A stretch of 64,000 bases of DNA, taken from contig NC_080043.1 of assembly GCF_012489685.1 (NCBI RefSeq), positions 33,313,987 to 33,377,986 of the forward strand, given 5' to 3'. This document shows positions 33,144-44,225 of this stretch, piece by piece; within the stretch, counting starts at the first letter, position 1; the number at the start of each line of letters is the position of its first letter. Origin of the DNA: Lotus japonicus (lineage: Eukaryota > Streptophyta > Magnoliopsida > Fabales > Fabaceae). Made by a program: the position numbers and the translations under genes. Under the pieces are notes generated by a model. It saw only the letters and a list, made by a program, of their open reading frames with translations. It ran no database searches and was not told the origin of the DNA.

Positions 33144-34420
33144 TGAAGTGGTCATGAGTGTCTAGTACATCATCGAGTTCTGTGTTTCTGCCTCTGTTAC
33201 TGATCCATAATTACTTGGTTGGTCGGTCAGGGTTGATCCTCCCCATAATTAATTGGGTGAAAAGACAGCGCGATCACACTTAATTTTAACACATTACAAA
33301 ATAAACTGAAAAAATAATAATGAAACATTATTTTTAAATAAATTAACGTGAGTGGATCCTATGCCACAACGTTTCACAAGCAGCTTGTGCAATTACATCT
33401 CTAATCGCGGGTAATTTCGTGGCGGAATCAGTTACGTGATGAGGTGTCAAGTTTCGGCATGTGACCCGCTAACATGCAGTCACGTACTCGCCCACTACAG
33501 TGGGGCCCCTATGCCGCCACGCAGATTTGATCGACAAACACACCATGTGGCCCCAGTTTCTGTCTCTTGTAACCCATCACCATGCGCCTCCACCCACACA
33601 CAATCACACACCCCTTTCGCATGTTACTCGCATCATTTTCATTTCTCATATATGGCGCGTGGGGTACACCCTCTCTCATGTACTAGTAGCTAGATATTAG
33701 AATCTCCGACAAATATACTTTACCTGTGGATATGGAAGGATCTTGTTTGGAGACATACCATTTTCATTTTGGTTTTTGTTTGTATACCGGTTCAATGAAG
33801 TTAAAACTTCTAAGTATAATTTATAAGATTTCCATCAAACTTTTTATTTTGCTTGGATGAGAATGGAAAGGAGGGAGGAAATTAAGATTTTCTCCTTTTG
33901 TAAATTTTCATGTTTGGTTTAAATTTTAGAAAGACATAAGGGGTAAAACTCTTTTTAACTTAATGTTATTTCACCTATGTATGTGAGGCGATTTGAAGGC
34001 TAAATTTTATTTGACAAAAATGTCTTTAACTAATGTTTAGTTTCTCAATAGATTAATTAAATTAAAATTATCTTAAAATATATCACCTCTCATACCTTCA
34101 ATTTCCTTCCATTGAATTATATTTCATTTCCTTTTTTAACTAAACACACTTTTAATGTTCAATTTCACTGGTGCTATCCAAACATAGATGTAAGTTTGAG
34201 AAGAGAGAGAAAAAACGGAGAAAGTTAGAGAAGAGAGAGGAAAGGAAACTCTGTCGGGTGAAGGGGAGGGATAGGGATGGAGATATGGAGGTGAGGCCAT
34301 CACCTTATCAGGGTTTTTTCACCAACAAAATATGGGGCTTTTTTACCTTTTCCAACCAGTGATATTTTGAAAATAAAGGTCCATCATCACCCAAGCAATG
34401 GCCCGAGAAGTTCCCAGGTA
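33144..34420. other. Intergenic DNA with a short GC-richer island
   Basis: 33360-33700 is GC-richer and ends in a 'catatatggcgcgtgg' segment, possibly an old promoter or low-copy sequence, but no gene follows. 33740-34380 is AT-rich with a purine-rich stretch at 34190-34290. No supported coding sequence. Confidence 0.45.
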
Positions 34421-35087
34421 AGCTGGTCGGGCACAATGCCACATTAAAAGCCCTTCTTGCCTTAGACAGAACAACCCGAGTTCTTACTTGAACTCAAATG
34501 AGGTTTTTCAATATCATTTCAAATCACTTTTCAAAAATCGATTCAATTATCCTTTAAGTTGAAAAATCAATTTGATTACTTTACTTTAATCAACTTTTCA
34601 AAAACTTTATCATTTGATTTTTAAACCATTATCCGATTAACAATATCCAAATTTAAATGTCGGTTATCGCGATAATTTAAATATAATCCCAAATAAATGA
34701 ACCCTAATTAAACAGTTAGCGTAGTTCAAAAATTCCACATCCGACGATAAAATCCACGAATAAATAAAATGACAATTATTTAAAAAGTTCTGCTTTGCAA
34801 GCCTTCCTTCTACGACGCTCCAAAACCTCGTCATTGACTCCTTGTCGTCAAGAAATTCAGACTTCACCACTTATGGCTCATCAACTAAAGCGTTAAGCGC
34901 CCACATAGACAAGTAGCAAACATTAAGGGTTAGCTCCGAAAAACAATCAACAACAAAAAACTATCCTAATTCGAATTTCAAACTCACATGAGTTCGAAAC
35001 TTGAATGAGCAACCACCTTAACAAATTAACCTTATCTTCAAAATTTAATCTACTAACAACATATCTTCAATTTTTAACAAATCACAA

Positions 35088-35480
35088 TGTGACGCCCGGG
35101 GCCGACGAGGGCGGGGAGTGATCGTCGGTGCTGAGGCACGGACAAGGAGTGGCTCCTGGCAGGCTTCTAGGCGGAGGGGCACATGAATGAACCGATCTCA
35201 CACCCGAACAAGAGGTATTCCGAGACTGTATAGGGATGGACTATACAGTTGAGGAGGGCATAAATGATTTGATTGGTACTACTCATGACAACAAGTTGCA
35301 ACTTCTTTTCGAGTGCCCAACTCATAAGAACTTCATGGTTAAGTGTGCTAGCCTTGGAGTAATATTGGGATGGGTGACCTCCTGGGAAGTTTTCCCGGGA
35401 AGTGCGCAAGTGAGGACAAAGTGCACTGAAAAAGACTCGTGTTGTTACCGTGAGGCCAGTCATCAATTCGGGATGTTACA
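35088..35480 (+). repeat. Cassandra 5' LTR
   Basis: 393 bp with TG...CA ends. Carries the 5S-like segment at about 35318-35400. Open frames crossing it are artefacts. Confidence 0.95.
35318..35400 (+). promoter_or_regulatory. 5S rRNA-like segment with RNA polymerase III internal promoter (5' LTR copy)
   Basis: 'agaacttcatggttaagtg' followed by a box-C equivalent at 35368-35390 (GGATGGGTGACCTCCTGGGA and on) corresponds to the 5S rRNA box A to box C region, with box C matching the canonical plant 5S sequence base for base. In Cassandra this region is known to be transcribed in 5S-like fashion. The 5' half of 5S is not clearly retained here. Confidence 0.88.
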
Positions 35481-35482
35481 AA

Positions 35483-35495
35483 TGGTATCAGAGCC
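35483..35495 (+). promoter_or_regulatory. Cassandra primer-binding site
   Basis: TGGTATCAGAGCC two bases after the 5' LTR, complementary to initiator tRNA-Met. It fixes plus orientation. Confidence 0.92.
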
Positions 35496-35550
35496 GACCT
35501 CTCCCAGTACGGTGTGGTTCGGGGACGAACCAAGCGGCAGTTGGTGGGCC

Positions 35551-35943
35551 TGTGACGCCCGGGGCCGACGAGGACGGGGAGTGATCGCCAGTGCTGAGGC
35601 AGGGACAAGGAACAACTCCTGGCAGGCTTCTAGGCGGAGGGGCACATGAATGAACCGATCTCACACCCGAATAAGAGGTATTCCGAGACTGTATAGGGAT
35701 GGACTATACAGTTGAGGAGGGCATAAAAGATTTGATTGGTACTACTCATGACAACAAGTTGCAACTTCTTTTCGGGTGCCCAACTCATAAGAACTTCATG
35801 GTTAAGTGTGCTAACCTTGGAGTAATATTGGGATGGGTGACCTCCTGGGAAGTTTTCCCGGGAAGTGCGCGAGTGAGGACAAAGTGCACTGAAAAAGACT
35901 CGTGTTGTTACCGTGAGGCCAGTCGTCAAGTCAGGATGTTACA
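35551..35943 (+). repeat. Cassandra 3' LTR
   Basis: 393 bp. It has the same 5S-like box C at 35831-35853, unchanged, while mismatches to the 5' LTR cluster elsewhere. Confidence 0.95.
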
Positions 35944-36876
35944 CACAACATGTTCAAATACTAAAACAAATACCAACATATCTGCAAATTAAAGATAAGA
36001 TATCAGAATATCACCAATAAGATTAAGGCCTATCCCCTTAATGAAACAACATCCAACAACAACATTAAGGTCTATCCCCTCAATCCAACAACCCACAACA
36101 ATATTAAGGTTCATCCCCTTAATCAAACAACAACCAACAACAAGGTTAATTCCATTAATTTTCCAACAACAACATTTAATCAATATTTCGCCCAACAATG
36201 ATTCAACAAAAGAATGCTTGTTATCAATATAGAGAAAACAACAACAACCCAGACAATTATTCAATCAATTTAACGCCTTAAACACCTTCACTTCACGTAT
36301 CATGCAAGAAAATAAAAATCAGGCAGACTCACGCACTAAGAAAGAAACTACTCTTACCTCCTTAGTTATAGCGCATAAGACGAAAGACTTTGAAGAATTG
36401 GAGAATGAAAGAAGTGATATTAACTACCAAGGGATGGAGGGGGTTTCAGCCACAATAAGGAGAGAGAGCACTTGAGATTGATGAGTCTCTGTAGTTTTTT
36501 TTAGTAAGGGACGGTGTGTGATTTTAGCCTTCTAACTGAGGTTATATTTATAGGAGAGGCTCACCAACCCATCCCCCTTGAAATGCTCAACCTGCCCATC
36601 ATATGAGGGTGGTTTTTTTTTCCTCCTGTTTTTAACTCCCCTGGCCTTTCCCTAAACCCTAGTCTTGGTTCATTTTCTTCCCCATTTCCTTTGAATTACT
36701 AGATAGAACTCAACAACTTATCTTTAGAATATTCCCTATTTAATTAATTAAATAAACACTAGTTAAAACTGACTTCCATTCAGTTTTCTAAGGTTATATC
36801 ACTTCTCTAGAAACTTCTCCAAAGTTCTAGAACCAAGTTAACCTAGCTTGCTTGCCCTTTAAGCTACTAAACCTTA

Positions 36877-36999
36877 TTTTTTTATTTTTTTTGGTACATC
36901 AGAAAGTTAAATTGCACCCGCCAGGAATCGAGCCCTGGATCTCCCCCTACCCAACCCATATGTCCATCAGCTCCAACCATTTGAGCTATCCTACGGGGA
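36877..36999 (-). mobile_element. tRNA-derived SINE, copy 2
   Basis: Read on the minus strand it has 'gatagctcaaatggttgga' (A box), 'gatccagggctcgattcc' (B box) and ends 'ctgatgtaccaaaaaaaa'. Same family as 5161-5275. Exact 13-bp target duplication CTACTAAACCTTA (36864-36876, 37000-37012). Confidence 0.92.
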
Positions 37000-37163
37000 C
37001 TACTAAACCTTAATTTGATGAAATTAATTAAAATAAAAGGGTAAATTCCGAAAATAAATTCCCTTAACCCTAAAAGTTGACATTCATTCTCCCATGTTTC
37101 CCTCACCTTCTAGAAGTCTCATAAAAATTTTCAAATCATTATCTCCTATTTTGCTTAAGTTTT

Positions 37164-37349
37164 TTTTTTGTCTTGACCAAGGTATCCCCACAGCCGACAG
37201 CCGTGAGACTAATCCCTCGCCCCACGGTCAGCGCACTAAGCGGTAGGGGCTGACCAATGAGCTTTTTCTATTCGCAAGAGTTGGGATTCGAACCCCCAAC
37301 CACTTGCTTAAAGGATGAAGTGCTGAACCACTACATCAGCCCACTTGTT
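37164..37349 (-). mobile_element. tRNA-derived SINE of a second family
   Basis: On the minus strand: 'gatgtagtggttcagcac' (A box), 'ggttcgaatccc' (B box), a GC-rich body ('cggctgtcggctgtgggg') and a poly-A-type end. Flanked by TATTTTGCTTAAGTTTT (37147-37163) and TATTTTACTTAAGTTTT (37350-37366), 16 of 17 identical. It sits about 165 bp from the other SINE inside the same LTR relic. Confidence 0.9.
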
Positions 37350-38129
37350 TATTTTACTTAAGTTTTAAGTCAAAACAAGTTTTAATTGATAAATTAATCA
37401 CTAAAAATAAAAAATTCCGAATTTAACCAATTTTACGCTCCAAAATAATTTTGGTTATCTTCAGATATTATCTAATATTTTTACTAACCCAAATTTCAAA
37501 TTTTTCTAAGATATGCTAATGATATAGTCTTTAAATTACCTAAATATCATTAAATTAAACAATTACGAATTATTTAAGAATTTTTTTTAATAAAATAATT
37601 ATTTTTTAGTCACCTAATACCTAATCTTAATTTTATTTAAATTTTGTATCACCTTTTCAATTTTTAGAAGGTTTAATCAATTTTTATGAAAAAGCCCTTA
37701 AATAACTCCAAATTTGGCTTTTAACTCACTTTTCTCTCTCATAGTCATTAATTTCGAAAACCAAGAAATTTATCCCTATTATTTAAATTTATTTTTATTT
37801 TTTATGACTCATAAGATTAATTAAATAATTAACCTAAGTCTATTTCTAAATATTATGCATTTCTGTCGTTTACTAACGACTAACTACAGAAACAAAACTT
37901 ATGTTGTTTTCCGACAGCAACAACAACATCAACAATAACAAAGTGGTTTTGTCCTATGTCTACATGCTATACACGCATTGCTCATAATCATGACAACAGT
38001 AAATCAATCAACAGAAATCCATTTACGGAAAACAGACAACAAACAAAGATCAACCAATTCATATATTATTATAACAATATACTTATTTCGTAATAACTTA
38101 TTCAATAATTTCAAGGTCTTACAAACGTT

Positions 38130-39420
38130 GACCTAAACCCTAAATTTGACACGATGCAAACATACACCCTATATTGCACCCGACCCCGAGCTAAACCTTA
38201 AGTCCTCTCGCCTTAACCCAAAATCTAATGTGATGCCGACCTAAACCCTACCTTACGCTGATGTGAATCACAAATTTGAAATTTGACTTGACGCAAGCCT
38301 AAACCCTAAATCTAACCCGATGTCGATCTTAACTCTAAATATTACCCGACACCGGCCTAAACCCAAAATTCGACTTAGCTCCGACCTAAATCCTAAATGT
38401 GACTCGACGCAACTAAAACTCTTAATCCGGCGTCATGTTAGATTTAGAGTTTAGGTCCAAAACTCAATGTTGAGTTAAGAGACTTGCATCGAGTCATATT
38501 TTAGATTTAGGTCTGGACGAGTTAGGAAATTCATATCTTAAGTCGGTGTCAGGTCAGATTTAGGATTTAACTAAGCGTGGGTATGATTTAGGATTTAGGT
38601 CGTGGTTGGGTGGGATTTAGGGTATACCATCGGGTCATATTTAGGGTTTAAGCCAGCGCCGTGTCGAATTTATGGTTTAGGTTAGCATTAAGTCGGGCGA
38701 GTCGACCTAGGTCAGATATAGGGTTTAGGTAGGTGTCGTGTCAAATTTGGGGTAGGTTAGCGTCGATGAGATTTAGGGTTAAGGTCGGTATTAAGTAAAA
38801 AAATTGGGTTTTGGTTATTGCGGGTTGGATTTAGGGTTTGATCGACGTTGGGTTGGATTTAGGGTTTAGGTTAGCATGGGTCGAAGTAGGGTTTAGGTCA
38901 GTGATAGGTCGGATTTATGGTTTTGGTCTACGTCGGATTTATGGTTGAGGTCGGCATTGGGTCTGGTTTATGGTTGGATTTAGGGTCTAGATTTGTATCA
39001 GATCAGATTTAGAGTTTAAGTTGACATTGGTAGGGTTTATGGTCGGATTTAGGGATTAGGACAACATCGGGTCGAATTTAGGGATTAGGTTAACGTTAGT
39101 CAAAATTAAGGTTTAGGTCATCTTCAGGTCAGATTCAGGGTTTAGGTTGGCGTCGGGTCTAGTTTATGTCTGGATTTAGGGTTTAGGTTTTTATCGGGTC
39201 AAATTTTGGGTTTAAGTCGACTTCTGGTAGGGTTTATGGTCGGATTTAGTGATTAGGACGGTGTCGGGTAAGATTTAGGGATTAGGTCGATGTCAGCCAG
39301 ATTTAGGGTTTAGGTCATTGTCGAGTTAGATTATGGTTTAGGTCTGCGTCGGACGGGTCAGCACCAAGTCAGGTTTAGTGTTTATATCGAGTCATATTTA
39401 GGGTTTATAAGTCATACAAA
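38130..39420 (+). repeat. Telomere-like degenerate minisatellite with an orientation switch
   Basis: About 1.3 kb of roughly 30-bp units built on 'gtcgga/gatttagggtttaggtcggcgtcgg'. From about 38440 on, TTTAGGGTTTAGG-type words are on the plus strand. From 38130 to about 38420 the same units are inverted (cctaaaccctaaat). The TTTAGGG core equals the plant telomere repeat, but the long spacer shows this is an interstitial, diverged minisatellite. No ORF. Confidence 0.75.
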
Positions 39421-39870
39421 TTTCATTTATAATCCATTTTTGTGATCCAGTAGGATTTTAAGTTGCAATATGTAAAGTTTGAATATGTTAATCCAGTGAA
39501 TTTTAATTTTAAATGGATGAATTTTGGATGTACAATAAATTAGATGAATGACAATCAATTTTATTTTTACTCTTTATGTGGATGGATATGAATGGAATTT
39601 GTTATGAATTGACTAAATGGATATGTCTTTAAAAAAAGATATGGATTAGTAAAATTATTTTGCGAGGCCTGGCCTTCAATTTAAATGCACGATGGGTCAT
39701 TATTGGGAATGAGTTCGCCTTTGGGAAGAACTAGAGGAAGAAGCTTGCTAAGAAACAAGGTACTAATTAGGGAGACATGAAGGGTGATATACAGAAGAAG
39801 CAACTCACCCATAATGGGGAAACAAAGAAGAAAAGCCAATTAGAAAACGGGCAGAATTTTTTTTAACAAG
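39421..39870. other. Intergenic gap
   Basis: No recognised feature. Its right end CATAC (39871-39875) is the target duplication of the Tat element. Confidence 0.5.
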
Positions 39871-39875
39871 CATAC

Positions 39876-40092
39876 TGTTCCGGTATGGAACCTTAGACTT
39901 GGGCTAAACAAACTGAGAGCAAGCGAAGTAAATGAAAATTAATAAATTGCGTGAAATGATAGGTCCCCTGCCGCTTGGGCGGTGCCTGTTATTTATAGCT
40001 TGGGTTTTGGTCCGAACGAACCATGGGTTGCCCGACCCATTAAGTATACAAAATGATCAGCCCAAGTGGCTTGGTACGCCCATGTTAGACCA
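39876..40092 (-). repeat. 3' LTR of the Tat element
   Basis: 217 bp; on the minus strand TGGTCTAACATGGGCG...GGAACA. Confidence 0.95.
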
Positions 40093-40711
40093 CAAGCCCA
40101 CAAGACACTAAGACTTAGAATAAGATGAAAGTGTCTTTAATCAGCCCACAGCCTTTATAAAGTAACTAAAGTGGGCGTATAAATCATAACATTTATTTAT
40201 TTGGATAAAAACAGATAACAATAATCACATCAGTCTAACTCTTCTTGTATATCCTTTCCTTGCGTGTTGAATCAGCTGGTCAAATCCCTTTACCTGTCAC
40301 TTCCTATGCCTTTACTGTGGCAAGAGCCATCATTGCTTTTACCTGCTATAATTACATCAACAAAATATCCACAAACATTTGAGAACTTGAGCCATAATGT
40401 TACTATGCGTCCTCAGAACCCACTAGCCTCATCATCAAAGCAAACATAAATATGATTAAACAATTAAATTCGCATGCAAAGAGTCATATCCATCTTTGAA
40501 ACGTCACAACTACTGGACTAAATTGTCCCTTCAATTGAACTTCACCACAAATCACATCCCTTTAAAATCAAATCTTGGACCAACGTGTCCTCTGAACCCA
40601 ATCGTCAACTCTGTCCTTTAAGGGCATGCATGAAACGACGCGTCCACTTAGCATTTAATGCCGGCATTAATTCACCCTTTCAACCCACCTTTTCATCTTT
40701 TCTTACCCTTC

Positions 40712-40720
40712 TATATAAAG
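40712..40720 (+). promoter_or_regulatory. TATA box of the antisense gene
   Basis: TATATAAAG on the plus strand, followed about 30 bp later by a CT-rich leader ('cttcacactctcactttcac'), the layout of a plant core promoter. It is 400 bp upstream of the ATG at 41128, separated by a 5'UTR intron. Confidence 0.6.
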
Positions 40721-40903
40721 TCCAAAACTTTCCCCTTTTCTTCACACTCTCACTTTCACATTTCTTACTCACATCATTCTCTTTAATCACTCAAACCAGT
40801 AGAACTTTTCTATTTTCCCACCGAGTTTGCTCAACATTCAACGCTTCTCTCTGCATTCATCATCAACATTCCCAGAAATCGTCCAAGCTTCCATCTTTCA
40901 CAG

Positions 40904-41115
40904 GTAAACTTCACCCTCTTTCCTTCTCTAATGTCTGCGTTTCTAATTTTGCATTTGAACTTTTAGCCTCTTATGAACATCTTATCCTACTAAACCCAGA
41001 AACCTAACAACAATGTGCTACATTTCCACCCAGAAATTCAATGTTCCACATTTCTACCCAGAAATTCAAACCTAATTTCCCTCTTCATCTCATACTTTGG
41101 AACTTTTCCTTTCAG
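40904..41115 (+). other. Predicted 5'UTR intron of the antisense gene
   Basis: Donor TTTCACAG|GTAAACTTC at 40904 and acceptor TTTCCTTTCAG|GAACC at 41115. ATG follows 12 bases into the next exon. Confidence 0.55.
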
Positions 41116-41127
41116 GAACCTTTAAAA

Positions 41128-43042
41128 ATGGCTACCAAACGTACTCGTAAAGAAGCTACTGCCACCATCTTCCGTTGATTCTCTATGGGTTTCCAGTAAA
41201 ATCAAAAAACAATTTTCTAAAATTTGTACCCCAAAAGCTGTCATTGATTTAGTCACCAAATATAATTTTAGGAAAGATGGCCTAGATGCCCACCTGGACA
41301 TAATTCCTTGCGCCCCTGATGAACCATGTTGTTTTGGGAAAACAGATGGTCAAGGGCGAAACTTCACCTATTTATTCGAAAGTTTATTCTCCGATCTAAA
41401 ATACGACCTGCCATTCTCTGACTTTACCTGCTCTGTATTAACCCTTTTAAACGTTGCCCCCACTCAGCTCCATGGCAACGCCTGGGCGTACTTAAAAGCT
41501 TTTGAAGTTCTGTGTCAAACCTTACACATTATACCCACCAGCAACAAATTTTTTTACTTTTTTGAAACATGTGGACGAAATGTGAGAGGCGAATATGTCT
41601 CACTTGCCACCGCTAGGGGTTTAGGATTATTTACCTTGTACAAAAGCCATTACAAACATTTCAAAGGTAAATTTTTTAAACTTCGCGAGTCTGATGCCTG
41701 CAAAGACATTTTTTATTTTACCGATGGAAGCCCAAAATTTCCCTTCTATTGGACGAACCAATACGAGAGCGTCATCAAAATTCCCGATGATGCTCTTACC
41801 CCAGAGGAACTAGTAGATTGCCAACTTCTATCTGGCCTAGGCTTGAACCTTAAAGATTTTATGGTTGCTCTCTCTAAGAATGCAGTTGGTAAATACATTG
41901 GTAAGGCATCTTAACTTTTTCGCCCCTTTCTTAAATTGTACAAGAAATCTTTCTTAAGTTCTAATTCTTTTCACTTATTTGCAGGCACAATGGCTCGCCT
42001 ATCTGAGGAAGACATCCTTCGATTCCGCCGTGAACAACAGGCGGCGCGCGAGAAAAGAAACTCCGGGAAATCTGCGGTCGAACATGCCACCAGCCACTCC
42101 GGTACTGAATCCGGCCGCCCCGCAAAAAAGAAAAAGAAGAATGAAGATCCTGCCTCTGTCCAAAGCAAAGCTTCGAACCAAACCTCGCTGGAAAAGTTCA
42201 TGAGCAAGGGCGAATCCGCTGTGGCGAACAAAGGTTGTTCGTCGAGTACACCACCCCTTTGCTGGAAAAACTTGCTGAAAGAATTTGAGGAGTATTCCTC
42301 GGATGATGTGACCTCAATTTGGGATTCCAAAATTGACTTCAACTCGTTGGTGGAAACAAATCTGGTGTTCGAGGCGGACCGTGATAAGATGAGGAAACTA
42401 GGTTTAAAGGAAGCTTGTCAAGCCATGATGACAAAGGGCTTGGAGATTGCTGCTATCTCCAAGATGATTGACCTTGAATCTGCCGGATTTGATGGTCTCG
42501 CTTCAGCCAAGCTTGTTGAAGAGAAGGAAAAAGAAATTGGAAAGATGAAGGCTACACTCAAGTTGCTGGACAAGTCGAACAAAGCTAATGAAAAGAAAGC
42601 CGCGGATTTGGCTTTAGAGTTGGAGAAAATGAAGAAAACTTCTGACGAAAACAATGCTTCCATCCAAGCATTGAATGAAGAAAATGAAAAAATTAAGGCT
42701 GACTGCGCTCAATTGACTACTGTGCACAATCAAGTGCTTGAAGAAAATTCCTAGATGAAAACCGAAATCGCTGATTTGAAAATTTCTGTTTTGGATCAGT
42801 TTGAAGCTGGCTTTTCTAAAGCAATTACTCAAGTTACTTTCCTTAATCCTGGCCTGGCGATCAACTTGGCGGGAACAGACCCTTATGCTCGCATTGTTGA
42901 CGGAAAATTGATCAGCCCGGATAACGCGGATGAGGAAAGAGTTGATGAAGAAGAAGAAGAAGAAGAAAAAGAGGAAGAAGGAAACAAAGAAAATGAAGAA
43001 GGAAATGCCAACAACAAGGAAGGAGGTGGCGAAACTATCTGA
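41128..43042 (+). pseudogene. Antisense extra gene (aORF) of the Tat element: gypsy-type transposon domain plus coiled coil
   Basis: Runs opposite to gag-pol. ATG 41128 (MATKRTRKEATAT), then a frameshift near 41165. The domain has 'LPFSDFTCSVLTLLNVAP', 'LHGNAWAYLKAFEVLCQTLH' and 'FFYFFETCGRN', resembling the PF04195 'putative gypsy-type transposon' family. A coding intron 41901-41984 (ATTG|GTAAGG...TTTGCAG|GCACA) joins in frame to the second exon (TMARLSEEDILRFRREQQ). That exon is basic and disordered, then a long coiled coil from about 42400 ('EKEKEIGKMKATLKLLDKSN'), interrupted by TAG 42752-42754, and a C-terminal acidic Glu run. The same intron position is seen in 10569-12345. Such additional ORFs are described in Tat elements; function is unknown. 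Two lesions suggest this copy is inactive. Confidence 0.78.
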
Positions 43043-43336
43043 ATGATCTAGGCTTTTAGTTTGTTAACCCCTTTTCTTTCAACTTTCAATGTAAAAGGCT
43101 ACGAGCCTCTTTTGCTTTAAATTACTTTATGTTCCTTGCTTTATGTAACAAACTTTCCTTTATCGTTATGAATTTCTTTTCAGTATTTACATGAGTGCCT
43201 CACATTATAATTGTTTCGCCTAAAAACCCACACATATCATAATTACTTCGGCTAAAACCTAAAATTTTCATAACTTCTGTAATAACACTATCCCTTATTC
43301 ACCCAAACAACTATCACAATAACTAATTCTATGACT

Positions 43337-43490
43337 GAGCATAACTTTACTAAGTCGTCCAAGTTATCATATAACTTGAAAATATAAGCATAACTTTACT
43401 TAGTTATCCAAGTTATCATATAACTTCAAAATATAAGCATAACTTGACTTAGTTATCCAAGTTATCATATAGCTTCAAAATATAACTTAA
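43337..43490 (+). repeat. Three ~49-bp tandem repeats in the Tat element
   Basis: 'agcataactttacttagtt' followed by 'atccaagttatcatataact' repeats at about 43338, 43386 and 43435 with few changes. Noncoding; lies between integrase and the antisense gene's 3' end. Confidence 0.85.
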
Positions 43491-43952
43491 CATAAATGTC
43501 ATTTACTAACCTTTCACCAAAATCGATCCGCCTTCATCATTTAGTTGAGCACGTTACCGTCACATTTTACCGTACATAGTAAAATACCCTTGAGTGAATC
43601 TCTTAAATGTTGTAAAGTTTAAACTTAATCAACTACTTTGGAATCATAAGGCCTTTGTGTACATAACTTAGTCAAATTTTTCATTTTTGACATAGTTATT
43701 CATGGAAATCAAAGTCACGATATTTGATTTCATTAGTATGCTCGCGTGGAGACTTGTGCTTAGTTTGGACAAGCTTAAATCCAATTTAAGGCTGTGCTTA
43801 TGAATTCGTGGTCGGATGCTCTTGTTCTAAGAGACTTACTCTTTTCTCAATTGTCTGACGTCGCCCAATTGATAGACCTTAGCTGATAAGTTTCCGCTAT
43901 GGGTAAAGGAAATAAATAAAATGATACGCCCTTGATCACTTTAAAAAGGTTA

Positions 43953-44067
43953 TGCCTCGTTAAAAACTCTCCCGCCTGGGGTAGAGAAAAGAGTGCATAC
44001 CTGTTATTCATTAATAGTTGATGCCTCGTTAAAAACTCTCCCGCCTGGGGTAGAGAAAAGAGTGCAT
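43953..44067 (-). repeat. Direct repeat of a 46-bp unit downstream of integrase
   Basis: 'tgcctcgttaaaaactctcc' with its following 'cgcctggggtagagaaaaga' occurs at 43953-43999 and 44022-44067, practically identical, separated by about 22 bp. It is in the sense 3' noncoding part of the element. Confidence 0.88.
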
Positions 44068-44225
44068 CAAATTTAGTCTTACACAACAAACATAGTCTTA
44101 AACGATACAAAGAACAAACGTAGTCTTCAACACACACAAACTGAAACAACGAAACATAGTCTCAGACACAAATAGACTGAACCAAACTGTACAACACAAA
44201 GCAAACTGGACGATCACCCTGCACT

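Larger units (their letters stand above)
35088..35943 (+). mobile_element. Complete Cassandra TRIM retrotransposon (5S rRNA-like LTRs)
   Basis: Two 393-bp LTRs (35088-35480, 35551-35943) start TGTGACGCCCGGGGCCGACG and end GGATGTTACA. They are separated by only 70 bp that begin with the primer-binding site TGGTATCAGAGCC (initiator tRNA-Met type). Exact 5-bp TSD CACAA (35083-35087, 35944-35948). Each LTR contains a 5S rRNA-like 3' half with an intact internal promoter box. No protein coding capacity, so movement depends on other elements' enzymes. The LTRs differ at roughly a dozen positions (about 3%). Confidence 0.95.
34430..38123 (-). mobile_element. LTR relic related to the solo LTR at 14014-16695, heavily nested
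   Basis: The right edge ...AAGGTCTTACA at 38123 gives a minus-strand start TGTAAGACCTTG. Shared segments with 14014-16695 include 'caagtagcaaacatta' (34910) and the 'caccttcacttca' to 'cttaccttc' block (36285-36362). A minus-strand TATA (ctataaatataacc, about 36545) precedes a leader-like stretch. Three younger insertions are inside: the Cassandra TRIM and two SINEs. The left border is not resolved and no TSD was found, so the start is approximate. Confidence 0.55.

Noticed and set aside
33360..33700. Promoter or first exon of a host gene
   Set aside because: GC-richer and with a TATA-like word, but no ORF, splice signal or downstream exon could be linked to it.
35236..35992. Open frames of about 97-137 codons on plus and 86-99 on minus across the Cassandra element
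   Set aside because: They are duplicated in both LTRs and read through 5S-like and LTR sequence; Cassandra has no proteins.
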